Assembly (NCBI GenBank): GCA_943371425.1
Contig: CALRUR010000002.1
Span: 234,628-298,627, forward strand
From: CAJBVG01 sp943371425
GTDB taxonomy: Bacteria > Bacteroidota > Bacteroidia > Sphingobacteriales > Sphingobacteriaceae
Length of the DNA: 64,000 bases
Direction of reading: 5' to 3'
Below the pieces are notes generated by a model. It did not search any database. It was not told the origin of the DNA and saw only the letters and a program-made list of their open reading frames with translations. Of the stretch, positions 51,121 through 59,604 are shown piece by piece. Each line of letters begins with the position of its first letter. Position 1 is the stretch's first letter. A program made the position numbers and the translations under genes.

Positions 51121-53379
51121 TAACTGAACTATCGAATCAATAGCCACTGCCGTGCTATCCACAGCATTCGTATCTATTCTAGGTGGTCGAGGAGAGGGGC
51201 AATAATAATCTTTCTCTATTTTTACCCATGCTTTAGGTAGTGGGCCTAAAGTAATTCCCGACTTAGGGTCTTTGTACAAACGTTCCATAAACTTACCGTA
51301 TATAGGCAAAGCTGTTTTAGAACCTTCGCCATAATCAGATGTTCGGAAGTGTATACTGCGCTCATCGGCACCCACCCAAACACCTGTTACCAAATCTTTA
51401 GAAATACCCATGTACCAACCATCAGAATGGTTAGAAGTGGTTCCGGTTTTACCCCCAATTTCATTTCCTTTTCTCCATAAATCAAATTCCCAAAGAGCTT
51501 GAGAGGTACCGCCTGGTTCTTCCATACCGCCCTTAAACATATACAACATGAGCCAAGCAGTTTCTTCGGAAATTACTCTTTCTTGTATTGGTTCAAATTC
51601 TTTGATTACTTTACCATCATGATCACAAATTTTAGTAACCAATAAGGGTTCAGTTTTTACGCCTTTGTTCAACACCGTACCATATGCTCGCACCATTTCA
51701 TAAATAGTAACATCATTAGAACCTAAGCCCACGGATGGTACCGATTTTAACGGACTTTCTATTCCCATTTTTTTTGCATACTTCACCACATTATCCCAAC
51801 CTACAGCTTCTGTTAATTGTGCTGTAATAGAATTGCAAGATTTACCCATTGCCCAACGCAGCGACATCTCTCGTCCGGTAAATATCCAGTCGGAATTTTT
51901 AGGCGACCATGTTTTGGTTTCGCCATCTTCTTTATAAGTAATGGTTACTGCTTGGTCGGTCATTTTATCGCATGGAGAATATCCATTATCAATGGCTGTT
52001 AAATACACAAATGGCTTAAAGGTAGAACCCGCTTGGCGCTTGGCTTGCATCACATGGTCGTATTTAAAATACTCATGGTTTATGCCACCTACATACGCTT
52101 TTACATGCCCAGTTACAGGGTCGTAACTCATTAAGCCTGATTGTAAAATTTTTGCATAATAGGCTAATGAGTCGTAAGTAGAAAAAGTGGTGTCTTTCTC
52201 GCCTTTCCAAGTAAACACTCGCATTCGGTGCTTTTTATTTAATGCAAAGTTGATGGAATCTGTATTTCCGTCGTAAATTTTTTCTAACTTTTTATAAATC
52301 GATAAACGTTTAGCTAATGTTTCTAAAAAGTTTGGAATTTCCACTCCATTTTCATCTCTCCAAGGAACGTCGTTTTGCCAATGATTCTGAAATCTTTTTT
52401 GCAAGGTTCTCATCCAGTCTTTCATAGCTTCCTCGGCATGTTTCTGAATAATTGGATCTATGCTTGTGTATATTTTTAAGCCATCTGCATATAAATCAAT
52501 ATCATTATCCTCACACCATTCCTTTAAATAACTGGCTACAGCAGTTCGTATGTAGGAGTCTTTACTCAAGTCTAAATCGTCTTCAGTTATAGATAAACGA
52601 AGCTCTTTTTTTATTAAGCGGTTGTATTCTTTTTTGGTGAGGAAGCCAGATTTATACATTTGAGAGAGCACAACGTTGCGCCTTTCTTTTGCTTTTTCGG
52701 GGTTGTTTATTGGGTTAAAAGTAGAAGTGGCTTTTAACATACCTATAAGCAAAGCCGCCTCTTCGTCCTTTAATTTATTAGGGTTTTTACTGAAATATTT
52801 GGTAGAAGCAACTTTTATTCCGAAGGTGTTATTGCCGAAACCTACTGTGTTTAGGTACATCTCCAAAATTTCACGCTTGGTATAAATCATTTCTAATTTT
52901 AACGCAGTAAGCCACTCTTTGGTTTTATAAATGGCCGTACTTAAGCCAGGTATAAAACGGATTAAGCCTTGCGAACTTTTACTTCTGGTACGGTACAAGT
53001 TTTTTGCTAACTGCTGTGTAATGGTACTTGCACCACGCTTATCGCCGGTAGCAGTAGAATACACACTAGAAAGCAAGGATTGAAAATCTATGCCATGGTG
53101 TTTGTAAAAACGAACATCTTCTGTGGCAACTAAGGCATCAATTAAATTTTGTGGGATTTCTTCGTACTTAATAGGGGAGCGGTTTTCGCGGTAATACCGA
53201 CCTAGTAAACTACCATCGCTGGCATATACTTCTGAAGCTACAGTATATGATGGGTTTTTGAGCTCCACTAAACTTGGTGAATAGCCAAATAACCATAAAA
53301 AATTGATCTCAATTAATAAAAAGTAAATCGCAACAACTCTGCAAACAAGGTATAATAAACGTATCCATGCTTTATCCAT
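51118..53379 (-). CDS. mrcA: penicillin-binding protein 1A (transglycosylase/transpeptidase)
   Basis: 753 residues. One N-terminal membrane helix (about 10-32). The GT51 domain has EDVRFYKHHGIDFQSLL, RGASTITQQLAKNLY and TALKLEMIYTKREILEMYLN, and polymerises lipid II. The transpeptidase domain has the acyl-serine STFKPF (SxxK), SCN and KTGTTSN motifs, forming peptide crosslinks and binding beta-lactams. The C-terminus is short with no extra domain. The stop codon lies in a heptamer array. A ferredoxin/CDGSH gene lies 29 bases upstream on the same strand. Confidence 0.95.
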   Translation of the reverse strand: MDKAWIRLLYLVCRVVAIYFLLIEINFLWLFGYSPSLVELKNPSYTVASEVYASDGSLLGRYYRENRSPIKYEEIPQNLIDALVATEDVRFYKHHGIDFQSLLSSVYSTATGDKRGASTITQQLAKNLYRTRSKSSQGLIRFIPGLSTAIYKTKEWLTALKLEMIYTKREILEMYLNTVGFGNNTFGIKVASTKYFSKNPNKLKDEEAALLIGMLKATSTFNPINNPEKAKERRNVVLSQMYKSGFLTKKEYNRLIKKELRLSITEDDLDLSKDSYIRTAVASYLKEWCEDNDIDLYADGLKIYTSIDPIIQKHAEEAMKDWMRTLQKRFQNHWQNDVPWRDENGVEIPNFLETLAKRLSIYKKLEKIYDGNTDSINFALNKKHRMRVFTWKGEKDTTFSTYDSLAYYAKILQSGLMSYDPVTGHVKAYVGGINHEYFKYDHVMQAKRQAGSTFKPFVYLTAIDNGYSPCDKMTDQAVTITYKEDGETKTWSPKNSDWIFTGREMSLRWAMGKSCNSITAQLTEAVGWDNVVKYAKKMGIESPLKSVPSVGLGSNDVTIYEMVRAYGTVLNKGVKTEPLLVTKICDHDGKVIKEFEPIQERVISEETAWLMLYMFKGGMEEPGGTSQALWEFDLWRKGNEIGGKTGTTSNHSDGWYMGISKDLVTGVWVGADERSIHFRTSDYGEGSKTALPIYGKFMERLYKDPKSGITLGPLPKAWVKIEKDYYCPSPRPPRIDTNAVDSTAVAIDSIVQL

Positions 53380-53408
53380 TCTGCAAATATATTAAATGCA
53401 TGGAATGC

Positions 53409-53843
53409 TTAACCCTGAAATTCAACTTTTCGGTGAGAACCATCACAAAATGGTTTATTAGCAGAGGCTCCACACCTACATAAAAAGAATTTACCCGTTT
53501 TATAACTTTCATTTCCCTCTTTATCTATAATAACACACTCCCCATTAAATTCAATTGGGCCATTTGCTAATAACTTAAGTTTTACCGCATCATCAGATAC
53601 AGGATCTTCTGTTTTATTAGTAACATCTTCAGCGTTATTATTTAAATAATAGCCTAATGCTTTAGATGGGCAATTATCTATAGCCTTTTTTATACTTTCT
53701 GTATCGCCACCCTCTAAGGTAATCCAAGGGCGTTTACGCGGATCAAATACTTTTGTTAAGTTGGTGAAACATTGGCGAGAATGTATGCATTTTTCGGGTT
53801 CCCAAGTTACCGTTATATCGCTATTAGAGTATTTCTTCATCAT
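53409..53843 (-). CDS. mono-cluster [4Fe-4S] ferredoxin-like + CDGSH iron-sulfur fusion
   Basis: 144 residues. N-terminal part (VTWEPEKCIHSRQCFTNLTK and the Cys of DNCPSKALGYY) is a divergent mono-cluster [4Fe-4S] domain. The C-terminal part has the CDGSH motif CRCGASANKPFCDGSH, the 3Cys-1His ligand set of [2Fe-2S] mitoNEET-like proteins. Two unlike iron-sulfur centres in one small cytoplasmic protein suggest electron transfer or redox sensing. Fusions of this type are known in Bacteria. It is upstream of pbp1A, without clear functional link. Confidence 0.88.
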   Translation of the reverse strand: MMKKYSNSDITVTWEPEKCIHSRQCFTNLTKVFDPRKRPWITLEGGDTESIKKAIDNCPSKALGYYLNNNAEDVTNKTEDPVSDDAVKLKLLANGPIEFNGECVIIDKEGNESYKTGKFFLCRCGASANKPFCDGSHRKVEFQG

Positions 53844-53905
53844 ATCTGTAGGATTATTAAATACCTAAATTAAAAAAAAAATCGTAGATTGTAAAAACAT
53901 CATAA

Positions 53906-55657
53906 ATGAAAAGAATTGTAAGAAACATGTTAATAGGTTTTGTAGCCGTGAGTATTTTACTTACTACTATTGCAACTCTTACCTACATTAACATGAGTGA
54001 TTTGGTGAATAGAGAAAATGTAAATACGAATTCACTCAAAATTCTAAGAACAATTGAAGAAATACAATTTAACAGTTTAGGAGTAGAAACCGGAATGCGG
54101 GGATATTTAATTGTTGGCGATACTTCCTATTTAAGGCCATATATCTATGGTAAAAGCAAACTCGCTAGTAACATCAATTTATTAATTGAATATAACAAGG
54201 ATTTTATTGCCCAGCAAAACGAGGCCAAGGAACTTAAAATATATACTGATTTGTTATTGAGTGTAGCGGAGGAGTTGGTAAACGACGAGTTAACAAATAA
54301 TACAGATACCTTAAAACGTATCAGAATGTTATATCAAACCAAACGATACATGGATGGTATTCGGAAAATTAGTAATGATATTGAAAACAAAGAACGAGAT
54401 ATATTATACAAAACAAATATTGAAAATATAGAGAAAGCTCGACTCACCAAATACGGTTATTTTGCCACAGCTGTGCTGGCAACCACTATCTTAATCATTG
54501 TTTTTTTTATCATAAGAAACGAATTACATAAAAGAAAAATCGCAGAAGATAAGTTAGTAGAATCATCAAATAGAATTTATGATTTATACAACAACGCACC
54601 TTGTGGCTACCATTCTGTAGGTAATGATAATATTATTATTGCAATGAACGAAACTGAGCTAAAATGGTTAGGCTATACAAGAGAAGAAGTGGTAGGTATT
54701 TTAAGTATTTTTGATTTAGTACATGAAAAAGATCATTATAAACTGCATGATTTTATTGAAAAAGTAAAAGTGAAAAATGTATTGTTTTTAAAAGATTTGG
54801 AGCTATGTTATAAGAGAAAAGACGGTTCTTGTTTTGATGTAATGTTAAATAGCACGGTAAATTACGACAAAGCTGGTAATAGTGTAAGCACTAGAACCGC
54901 GGTGTTAGACATTACAGAACTAAATAAATCTCAAGAAAAAATTAATCTTTTAAATGTAGAGTTAGAACAAAACAATAAACAATTAATTAATGCAAATTTA
55001 GAATTAGAATCTTTTTCGTATTCGGTTTCGCACGATTTAAGAGCTCCTTTAAGAGCCATAGATGGATATTGCAGAATAATTTTGGAAGATTATTACGATT
55101 CAATGGATGAGGAGGCAAAGAGAGTTTTTACTGTAATATTAAACAACTCTAAAAGGATGGGTGTGTTAATTGATGATTTATTAGATTTTTCGAGGTTAGG
55201 CAGAAAAGAAACCAATGAGGTATTGGTAGATCATAATAAGTTGTTAGAAGAAATTCTCTCAGAAATTAATATACCCACGAATTACACTATAAAAATTGAG
55301 GAACTAGATATGTCCTTGGCAGACAGAATACTGTTAAAGCAAGTATGGTCTAATTTGCTTTCAAACGCTTTGAAATATTCATCTAAAATAGCGAAACCTT
55401 TCATACACATTTCCTCGTATAAAGAAGGAGAAGAAATAATATATTGTATTGAGGATAACGGAGTAGGGTTTGATGAAACATACAAGCATAAGTTATTTAA
55501 CGTGTTTCAGCGACTGCATCATGATGATGAATATGAAGGCTCTGGAGTAGGTTTAGCGATCGTTTTTAAGATAATTAGCAAACACAATGGCCGAGTTTGG
55601 GCAGAATCTAAGCCTTTGGCACAAACAAAGTTTTACTTTTCGATTCCAATTCAGTAA
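53906..55657 (+). CDS. histidine kinase: CHASE3-PAS-HisKA-HATPase
   Basis: 583 residues. Helix 8-28, periplasmic CHASE3 domain (about 35-180) with GMRGYLIVGD, second helix about 188-210, PAS domain (IYDLYNNAPCGYHSVGNDN, TRTAVLDITELNKSQ), a short coiled coil, then H-box SVSHDLRAPLRAIDGY and the ATPase boxes VWSNLLSNALKYSS, EDNGVGFDETYKHKL and GSGVGLAIVFKI. It senses an unknown periplasmic signal and should phosphorylate a response regulator, most likely the next gene product, 27 bases downstream. The four signalling genes form one cluster. Confidence 0.92.
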   Translation: MKRIVRNMLIGFVAVSILLTTIATLTYINMSDLVNRENVNTNSLKILRTIEEIQFNSLGVETGMRGYLIVGDTSYLRPYIYGKSKLASNINLLIEYNKDFIAQQNEAKELKIYTDLLLSVAEELVNDELTNNTDTLKRIRMLYQTKRYMDGIRKISNDIENKERDILYKTNIENIEKARLTKYGYFATAVLATTILIIVFFIIRNELHKRKIAEDKLVESSNRIYDLYNNAPCGYHSVGNDNIIIAMNETELKWLGYTREEVVGILSIFDLVHEKDHYKLHDFIEKVKVKNVLFLKDLELCYKRKDGSCFDVMLNSTVNYDKAGNSVSTRTAVLDITELNKSQEKINLLNVELEQNNKQLINANLELESFSYSVSHDLRAPLRAIDGYCRIILEDYYDSMDEEAKRVFTVILNNSKRMGVLIDDLLDFSRLGRKETNEVLVDHNKLLEEILSEINIPTNYTIKIEELDMSLADRILLKQVWSNLLSNALKYSSKIAKPFIHISSYKEGEEIIYCIEDNGVGFDETYKHKLFNVFQRLHHDDEYEGSGVGLAIVFKIISKHNGRVWAESKPLAQTKFYFSIPIQ

Positions 55658-55684
55658 CTTCAAGAATATAATAGTAGAAGAAGT

Positions 55685-56122
55685 ATGGACTATGTTGAAA
55701 TTCTATTAGTGGAGGATAACCTAAATGATGCCGAATTAACCATTCGGGCATTAAAGAAAAACAATTTAGCGAATAACCTATTTCATGTAAAGGACGGTGC
55801 GGAGGCCTTAAATTTTATTTATTGTAAAGGAGAATATAATCATAGAAGCAATAAATCTAAACCAAAACTTATACTATTAGATTTGAAAATGCCTAAAATT
55901 GATGGCATGGAAGTGCTTAAAATTTTAAAATCGGATGCAGATACAAAACATATTCCAATTGTAATATTGACTTCTTCTAAGGAAGAAAAAGATTTAATTA
56001 TTAGTTATGAGTTAGGTGCAAATAGTTTTATACAGAAACCAGTGGAGTTTGATAAGTTTGTAAAATCTATTGTAGACATAGGAATGTATTGGGTGATATT
56101 AAATCAAAACATTAACGATTAA
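55685..56122 (+). CDS. stand-alone response regulator (Rcp1-like)
   Basis: 145 residues, one receiver domain: acidic pair VEDN, phosphoacceptor in LILLDLKMPKIDG, conserved T/S in VILTSSKEEKD and K in FIQKPVEF. No DNA-binding domain. It has the insertion between strands 2 and 3 (YCKGEYNHRSNKSK) typical of the Rcp1 family, which pairs with PAS/GAF kinases. The stop codon overlaps the next start (TAATG). Confidence 0.9.
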   Translation: MDYVEILLVEDNLNDAELTIRALKKNNLANNLFHVKDGAEALNFIYCKGEYNHRSNKSKPKLILLDLKMPKIDGMEVLKILKSDADTKHIPIVILTSSKEEKDLIISYELGANSFIQKPVEFDKFVKSIVDIGMYWVILNQNIND

Positions 56123-58026
56123 TGCAACAACAAAAAACATATACCATTATTGTTGTTGAAGACAACAATGCCGATTACGAATTACTTACAAGAGCGCTCC
56201 AGAAATTTGAATTATCTGTTAATTATATACGCGTGCAAAATGAAGTGGATCTACGCAATGCAATTAAAAACAATACAGTTGATGTAATTATATCTGACTT
56301 TATGTTGCCAAGTTTTACTGGCCTAGATGCTCTCCGAATTTTTAAAGAATACCAATTGCAGATACCCTTTATTACCCTTACTGGTACAGGTGCAGAAACC
56401 ATAGCGGTGGATATGATGAAGGAAGGATCTGATGATTATGTATTGAAATCTCATATCGATAGACTTTACCACAGCATACTCATTCAAGAAAAAAAGTACA
56501 TAACCTTACGTGAAAAAAACGAGCTAGATCTTGCCATTTTAAAAAGTGAAAAAGCGTATAGGTTATTAGCTGAAAATACAAATGATGTAATCTCTTTACA
56601 TAATTTATCTGGAGATTTTTTGTATGCTTCACCTGCTATTTATGAATTATCTGGGTATACACCAGAAGAGGTAATTGGTGAAAAACTCATTAATTATTTT
56701 CATGAAGAAGATATTTCTAAAATGAGAGATCAATTAAATTCTATTGTAAATTCTGATAAAAAAATACGATTTGAATACAGGTTTAGAAAGAAAAATGGAG
56801 AATACATATGGATCGAAACCAGTGGTAAATTAATCTACGATCATATTACACAAGAACCCAAAGAAATAGTAGCGGTTACACGCGATGCAACTGAACGTAT
56901 ACTCAAAGATCTCCAAATAAAAGTGAGCGAAGAACAGTATAGGTTAATTGCAGAAAATGCAACCGATATGATAACCCGCCATGATATAAATGGGGTGTAT
57001 AATTACATTTCTAATTCTTCCTATACTTTATTAGGTTACTCGCCAGAAGATATGATTGATAAATCTGCATATGAATTTCTGCATCCAGAAGATGCTGTAA
57101 TTATTAGAGCGGGTTTAATGGAATTTGTTAGCAAAGGCTTGGGTGTGTACACAGCAAGCTATAGATATAAAAAGAAAAATGGCAAATACATTTGGATAGA
57201 ATCTACTAATAAACTAACCTTTAAAGAAGGTACAGATGAAATTGAAGGTGTTATTTCAATTAGTAGAGATATTAGCGAAAGAAAAGCATTTGAATTTAGG
57301 TTAGAGGAGAAAATAAAAGAATTAGATACGTTTATCTATAGATCTTCGCATGATTTAAAAGGGCCCTTGGCTTCTTTGCAAGGTTTACTAAATGTGGCTA
57401 AATCTGAAATTAAAGATCCTAATACTATGCAATACATGAAACTTATAGAACGTAGTGTACTGCATTTAGACACCATTTTAATGGATCTTTTAAACATTAC
57501 AAAAATTACACAAGGCTCATTAAATATTGTCGACATCAATTTAAAAGAAGTTATTACCAATATTATAAATAGTTTCGAGAATTTACCCGAGCATCAAAAT
57601 ATAACTTGGACATTAAATTTTGATGATTGCCCTGTTTTGCAACTCGACAAATCATTGGTAAATAATATTTTTCAGAACTTAATAATAAATGCAATAAAAT
57701 ACCGCGACAAAGAAAAAAGTAAATCAACAATAAATATAAGAACTACCTATAATGCAGATCAATTAATGGTGCAAATTGAAGACAACGGAGAGGGTATACC
57801 AGAGAGCTTACAAAGAAATGTTTTTGATATGTTTTTTAGAGGGAACACTAAATCTACTGGCACGGGGTTAGGATTATACATCGTAAAAAATGCAGTAGAG
57901 AAATTAGGTGGTAGTATTATTTTGGAAAGTGAAGAAAAAAAGGGCTCCATATTCACTATTTATTTGCCAATTAAGTTCAATGTCGAACCGCCAATTTCGC
58001 TATTGGTTAAAAACACAATGTTATGA
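56122..58026 (+). CDS. hybrid kinase: receiver-PAS-PAS-HisKA-HATPase
   Basis: 634 residues, no membrane helix. N-terminal receiver (VVEDNNADYELL, phosphoacceptor in VIISDFMLPSFTG, TLTGTG, VLKSHI, with K preserved). Two PAS domains (AYRLLAENTNDVISLHNLSG, RLIAENATDMITRHDINGVY) each with a C-terminal PAC motif. H-box SSHDLKGPLASLQGLL, then VNNIFQNLIINAIKYRD, EDNGEGIPESLQRN and GTGLGLYIVKNAVE. The N-terminal receiver may take phosphate from the CHASE3 kinase and gate this soluble kinase. Stop overlaps the next start (ATGA). Confidence 0.92.
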   Translation: MQQQKTYTIIVVEDNNADYELLTRALQKFELSVNYIRVQNEVDLRNAIKNNTVDVIISDFMLPSFTGLDALRIFKEYQLQIPFITLTGTGAETIAVDMMKEGSDDYVLKSHIDRLYHSILIQEKKYITLREKNELDLAILKSEKAYRLLAENTNDVISLHNLSGDFLYASPAIYELSGYTPEEVIGEKLINYFHEEDISKMRDQLNSIVNSDKKIRFEYRFRKKNGEYIWIETSGKLIYDHITQEPKEIVAVTRDATERILKDLQIKVSEEQYRLIAENATDMITRHDINGVYNYISNSSYTLLGYSPEDMIDKSAYEFLHPEDAVIIRAGLMEFVSKGLGVYTASYRYKKKNGKYIWIESTNKLTFKEGTDEIEGVISISRDISERKAFEFRLEEKIKELDTFIYRSSHDLKGPLASLQGLLNVAKSEIKDPNTMQYMKLIERSVLHLDTILMDLLNITKITQGSLNIVDINLKEVITNIINSFENLPEHQNITWTLNFDDCPVLQLDKSLVNNIFQNLIINAIKYRDKEKSKSTINIRTTYNADQLMVQIEDNGEGIPESLQRNVFDMFFRGNTKSTGTGLGLYIVKNAVEKLGGSIILESEEKKGSIFTIYLPIKFNVEPPISLLVKNTML

Positions 58027-58421
58027 GCGTACACAAATACAAATGCATTATGTTGATTGATGATAGTGAGATTGATAACATGGTTAATACTCACATCTTA
58101 ACTAAAAATAATATATCTGAACGTATAATTGTACACAGTTCTGCTACAGATGCACTTGAATATTTAACCAAGCATTTAAATAGTACTGATGAGAATATTA
58201 TACCCCAAGTAATTTTGTTGGATATAAATATGCCTATAATGAATGGTTTTGGTTTTTTAGCTGAGTTCGAAAAGTATCCGAAACAGTTCATCGAAAACAT
58301 ACAAGTAATAATGTTAACCAGCTCTGTAGACCCTAATGATATTAGGCGTTCTAAAGAATTTACAACTGTTCGGTCTTTTATAAGTAAACCTCTTTCTTTA
58401 GAACATTTAATTACAATATAG
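58023..58421 (+). CDS. stand-alone response regulator
   Basis: 132 residues, one receiver domain: LIDDSEIDN, phosphoacceptor in VILLDINMPIMNG, MLTSSVDPND and FISKPLSLEHL. No output domain. It should receive phosphate from the upstream hybrid kinase; its start overlaps that gene's stop. The last codons and stop form the first arm of a 20-bp inverted repeat. Confidence 0.9.
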   Translation: MSVHKYKCIMLIDDSEIDNMVNTHILTKNNISERIIVHSSATDALEYLTKHLNSTDENIIPQVILLDINMPIMNGFGFLAEFEKYPKQFIENIQVIMLTSSVDPNDIRRSKEFTTVRSFISKPLSLEHLITI

Positions 58422-58456
58422 CTTGTGTTTTATTTTAAACACAAGCTATATTGTAA
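58411..58456. terminator. 20-bp perfect inverted repeat containing the response-regulator stop codon
   Basis: TTACAATATAGCTTGTGTTT (58411-58430) and AAACACAAGCTATATTGTAA (58437-58456) are perfect complements with a 6-base loop TATTTT. It separates the convergent response-regulator and ychF genes. Confidence 0.8.
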
Positions 58457-58458
58457 AT

Positions 58459-59556
58459 TTATACGTTGAATCTAAAGTGCATAATATCACCATCTTCAAC
58501 CACATACTGTTTACCTTCAACACCCAACTTACCAGCCTCTTTACAAGCTGCTTCAGAACCAAGTGTTATAAAATCGTTGTATTTAATTACTTCTGCTCGA
58601 ATAAATCCTTTTTCGAAATCGGTATGTATAACACCTGCAGCCTGTGGAGCCGTCATGCCTTTTGTAATTGTCCATGCTCTAACTTCTTGCACACCTGCAG
58701 TAAAATAAGTTGCTAAATTTAATAACGAATAAGCAGCAATAATTAGTTTACTAACGCCCGAATCTACTAATCCTAAATCGTCTAAAAACATTTTGCGTTC
58801 TTCGTAACTTTCTAACTGCGCAATATCGGCTTCAATGGCAGCAGAAATAATTAGCACTTGTGCATCTTCATCTTTTACCGAATCTTTCACTTTAGCTACA
58901 TATTCATTGCCACTTAATATAGATTTTTCATCGACATTACATACATACAATACTGGCTTTAAAGTGAGTAATTGTAAATCATTTATATGTTCTAAATCTT
59001 TTTCTTCGATAGCAACTGTACGTGCCGATTTACCTGCAAGTAACGCTTCTTTAACAAGGCTTAATATTTCGAATGCTTTCTTAGCATCTTTATCTCCGGT
59101 TTTAGCCGACTTTTCTACTTTCGCAATTTTCTTTTCTACAGAATCTAAATCTTTTAATTGCAATTCTGTATCTATAATTTCCTTATCTCTTATGGGATCA
59201 ACAGAGCCATCCACATGCACAACGTTCGGATCGTCAAAACACCTTAGTACATGTATTATGGCATTAGTAGTACGAATATTGCCAAGAAACTGGTTTCCCA
59301 ATCCTTCGCCTTTACTTGCACCTTTCACTAAACCAGCAATGTCTACTATTTCTATAGTATTTGGTACAATACGTTGAGGGTTTACTAATTCCGATAATTT
59401 TGTTAAACGATCATCGGGTACTGTAATTACTCCAACATTTGGTTCTATAGTACAAAACGGAAAATTCGCCGCCTGCGCTTTTGCATTCGATAAACAATTA
59501 AATAAAGTTGATTTCCCTACGTTTGGTAATCCTACTATTCCACACTGTAATGCCAT
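58459..59556 (-). CDS. ychF: redox-regulated ATPase YchF (Obg/TRAFAC family)
   Basis: 365 residues. GIVGLPNVGKSTLFNCLS is the P-loop, DIAGLVKGASKGEGLGNQFL carries G3 and the switch region, VCNVDEKSIL the region replacing NKxD (NxxE-type, preferring ATP), and the C-terminal TGS domain ends AGVIHTDFEKGFIRAEVI and KYVVEDGDIMHFRFNV. YchF/Ola1 is thought to act on ribosomes and in stress response. Heptamer repeats (TAAATTG units) begin four bases upstream of the ATG. Confidence 0.95.
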   Translation of the reverse strand: MALQCGIVGLPNVGKSTLFNCLSNAKAQAANFPFCTIEPNVGVITVPDDRLTKLSELVNPQRIVPNTIEIVDIAGLVKGASKGEGLGNQFLGNIRTTNAIIHVLRCFDDPNVVHVDGSVDPIRDKEIIDTELQLKDLDSVEKKIAKVEKSAKTGDKDAKKAFEILSLVKEALLAGKSARTVAIEEKDLEHINDLQLLTLKPVLYVCNVDEKSILSGNEYVAKVKDSVKDEDAQVLIISAAIEADIAQLESYEERKMFLDDLGLVDSGVSKLIIAAYSLLNLATYFTAGVQEVRAWTITKGMTAPQAAGVIHTDFEKGFIRAEVIKYNDFITLGSEAACKEAGKLGVEGKQYVVEDGDIMHFRFNV

Positions 59557-59560
59557 ATTT

Positions 59561-59588
59561 TAAATTGTAAATTGTAAGTTGTAAATTG
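59561..59588. repeat. heptanucleotide repeat (TAAATTG units)
   Basis: Four 7-base units: TAAATTG, TAAATTG, TAAGTTG, TAAATTG. It lies between the AI-2E permease stop and the ychF start, both minus strand, abutting the ychF start. Confidence 0.8.
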
Positions 59589-59604
59589 TATAATACTTTA
59601 ATGC

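Noticed and set aside
58835..59377. 180-codon plus-strand open frame
   Set aside because: Antisense to ychF, Ser-rich and without domain pattern.
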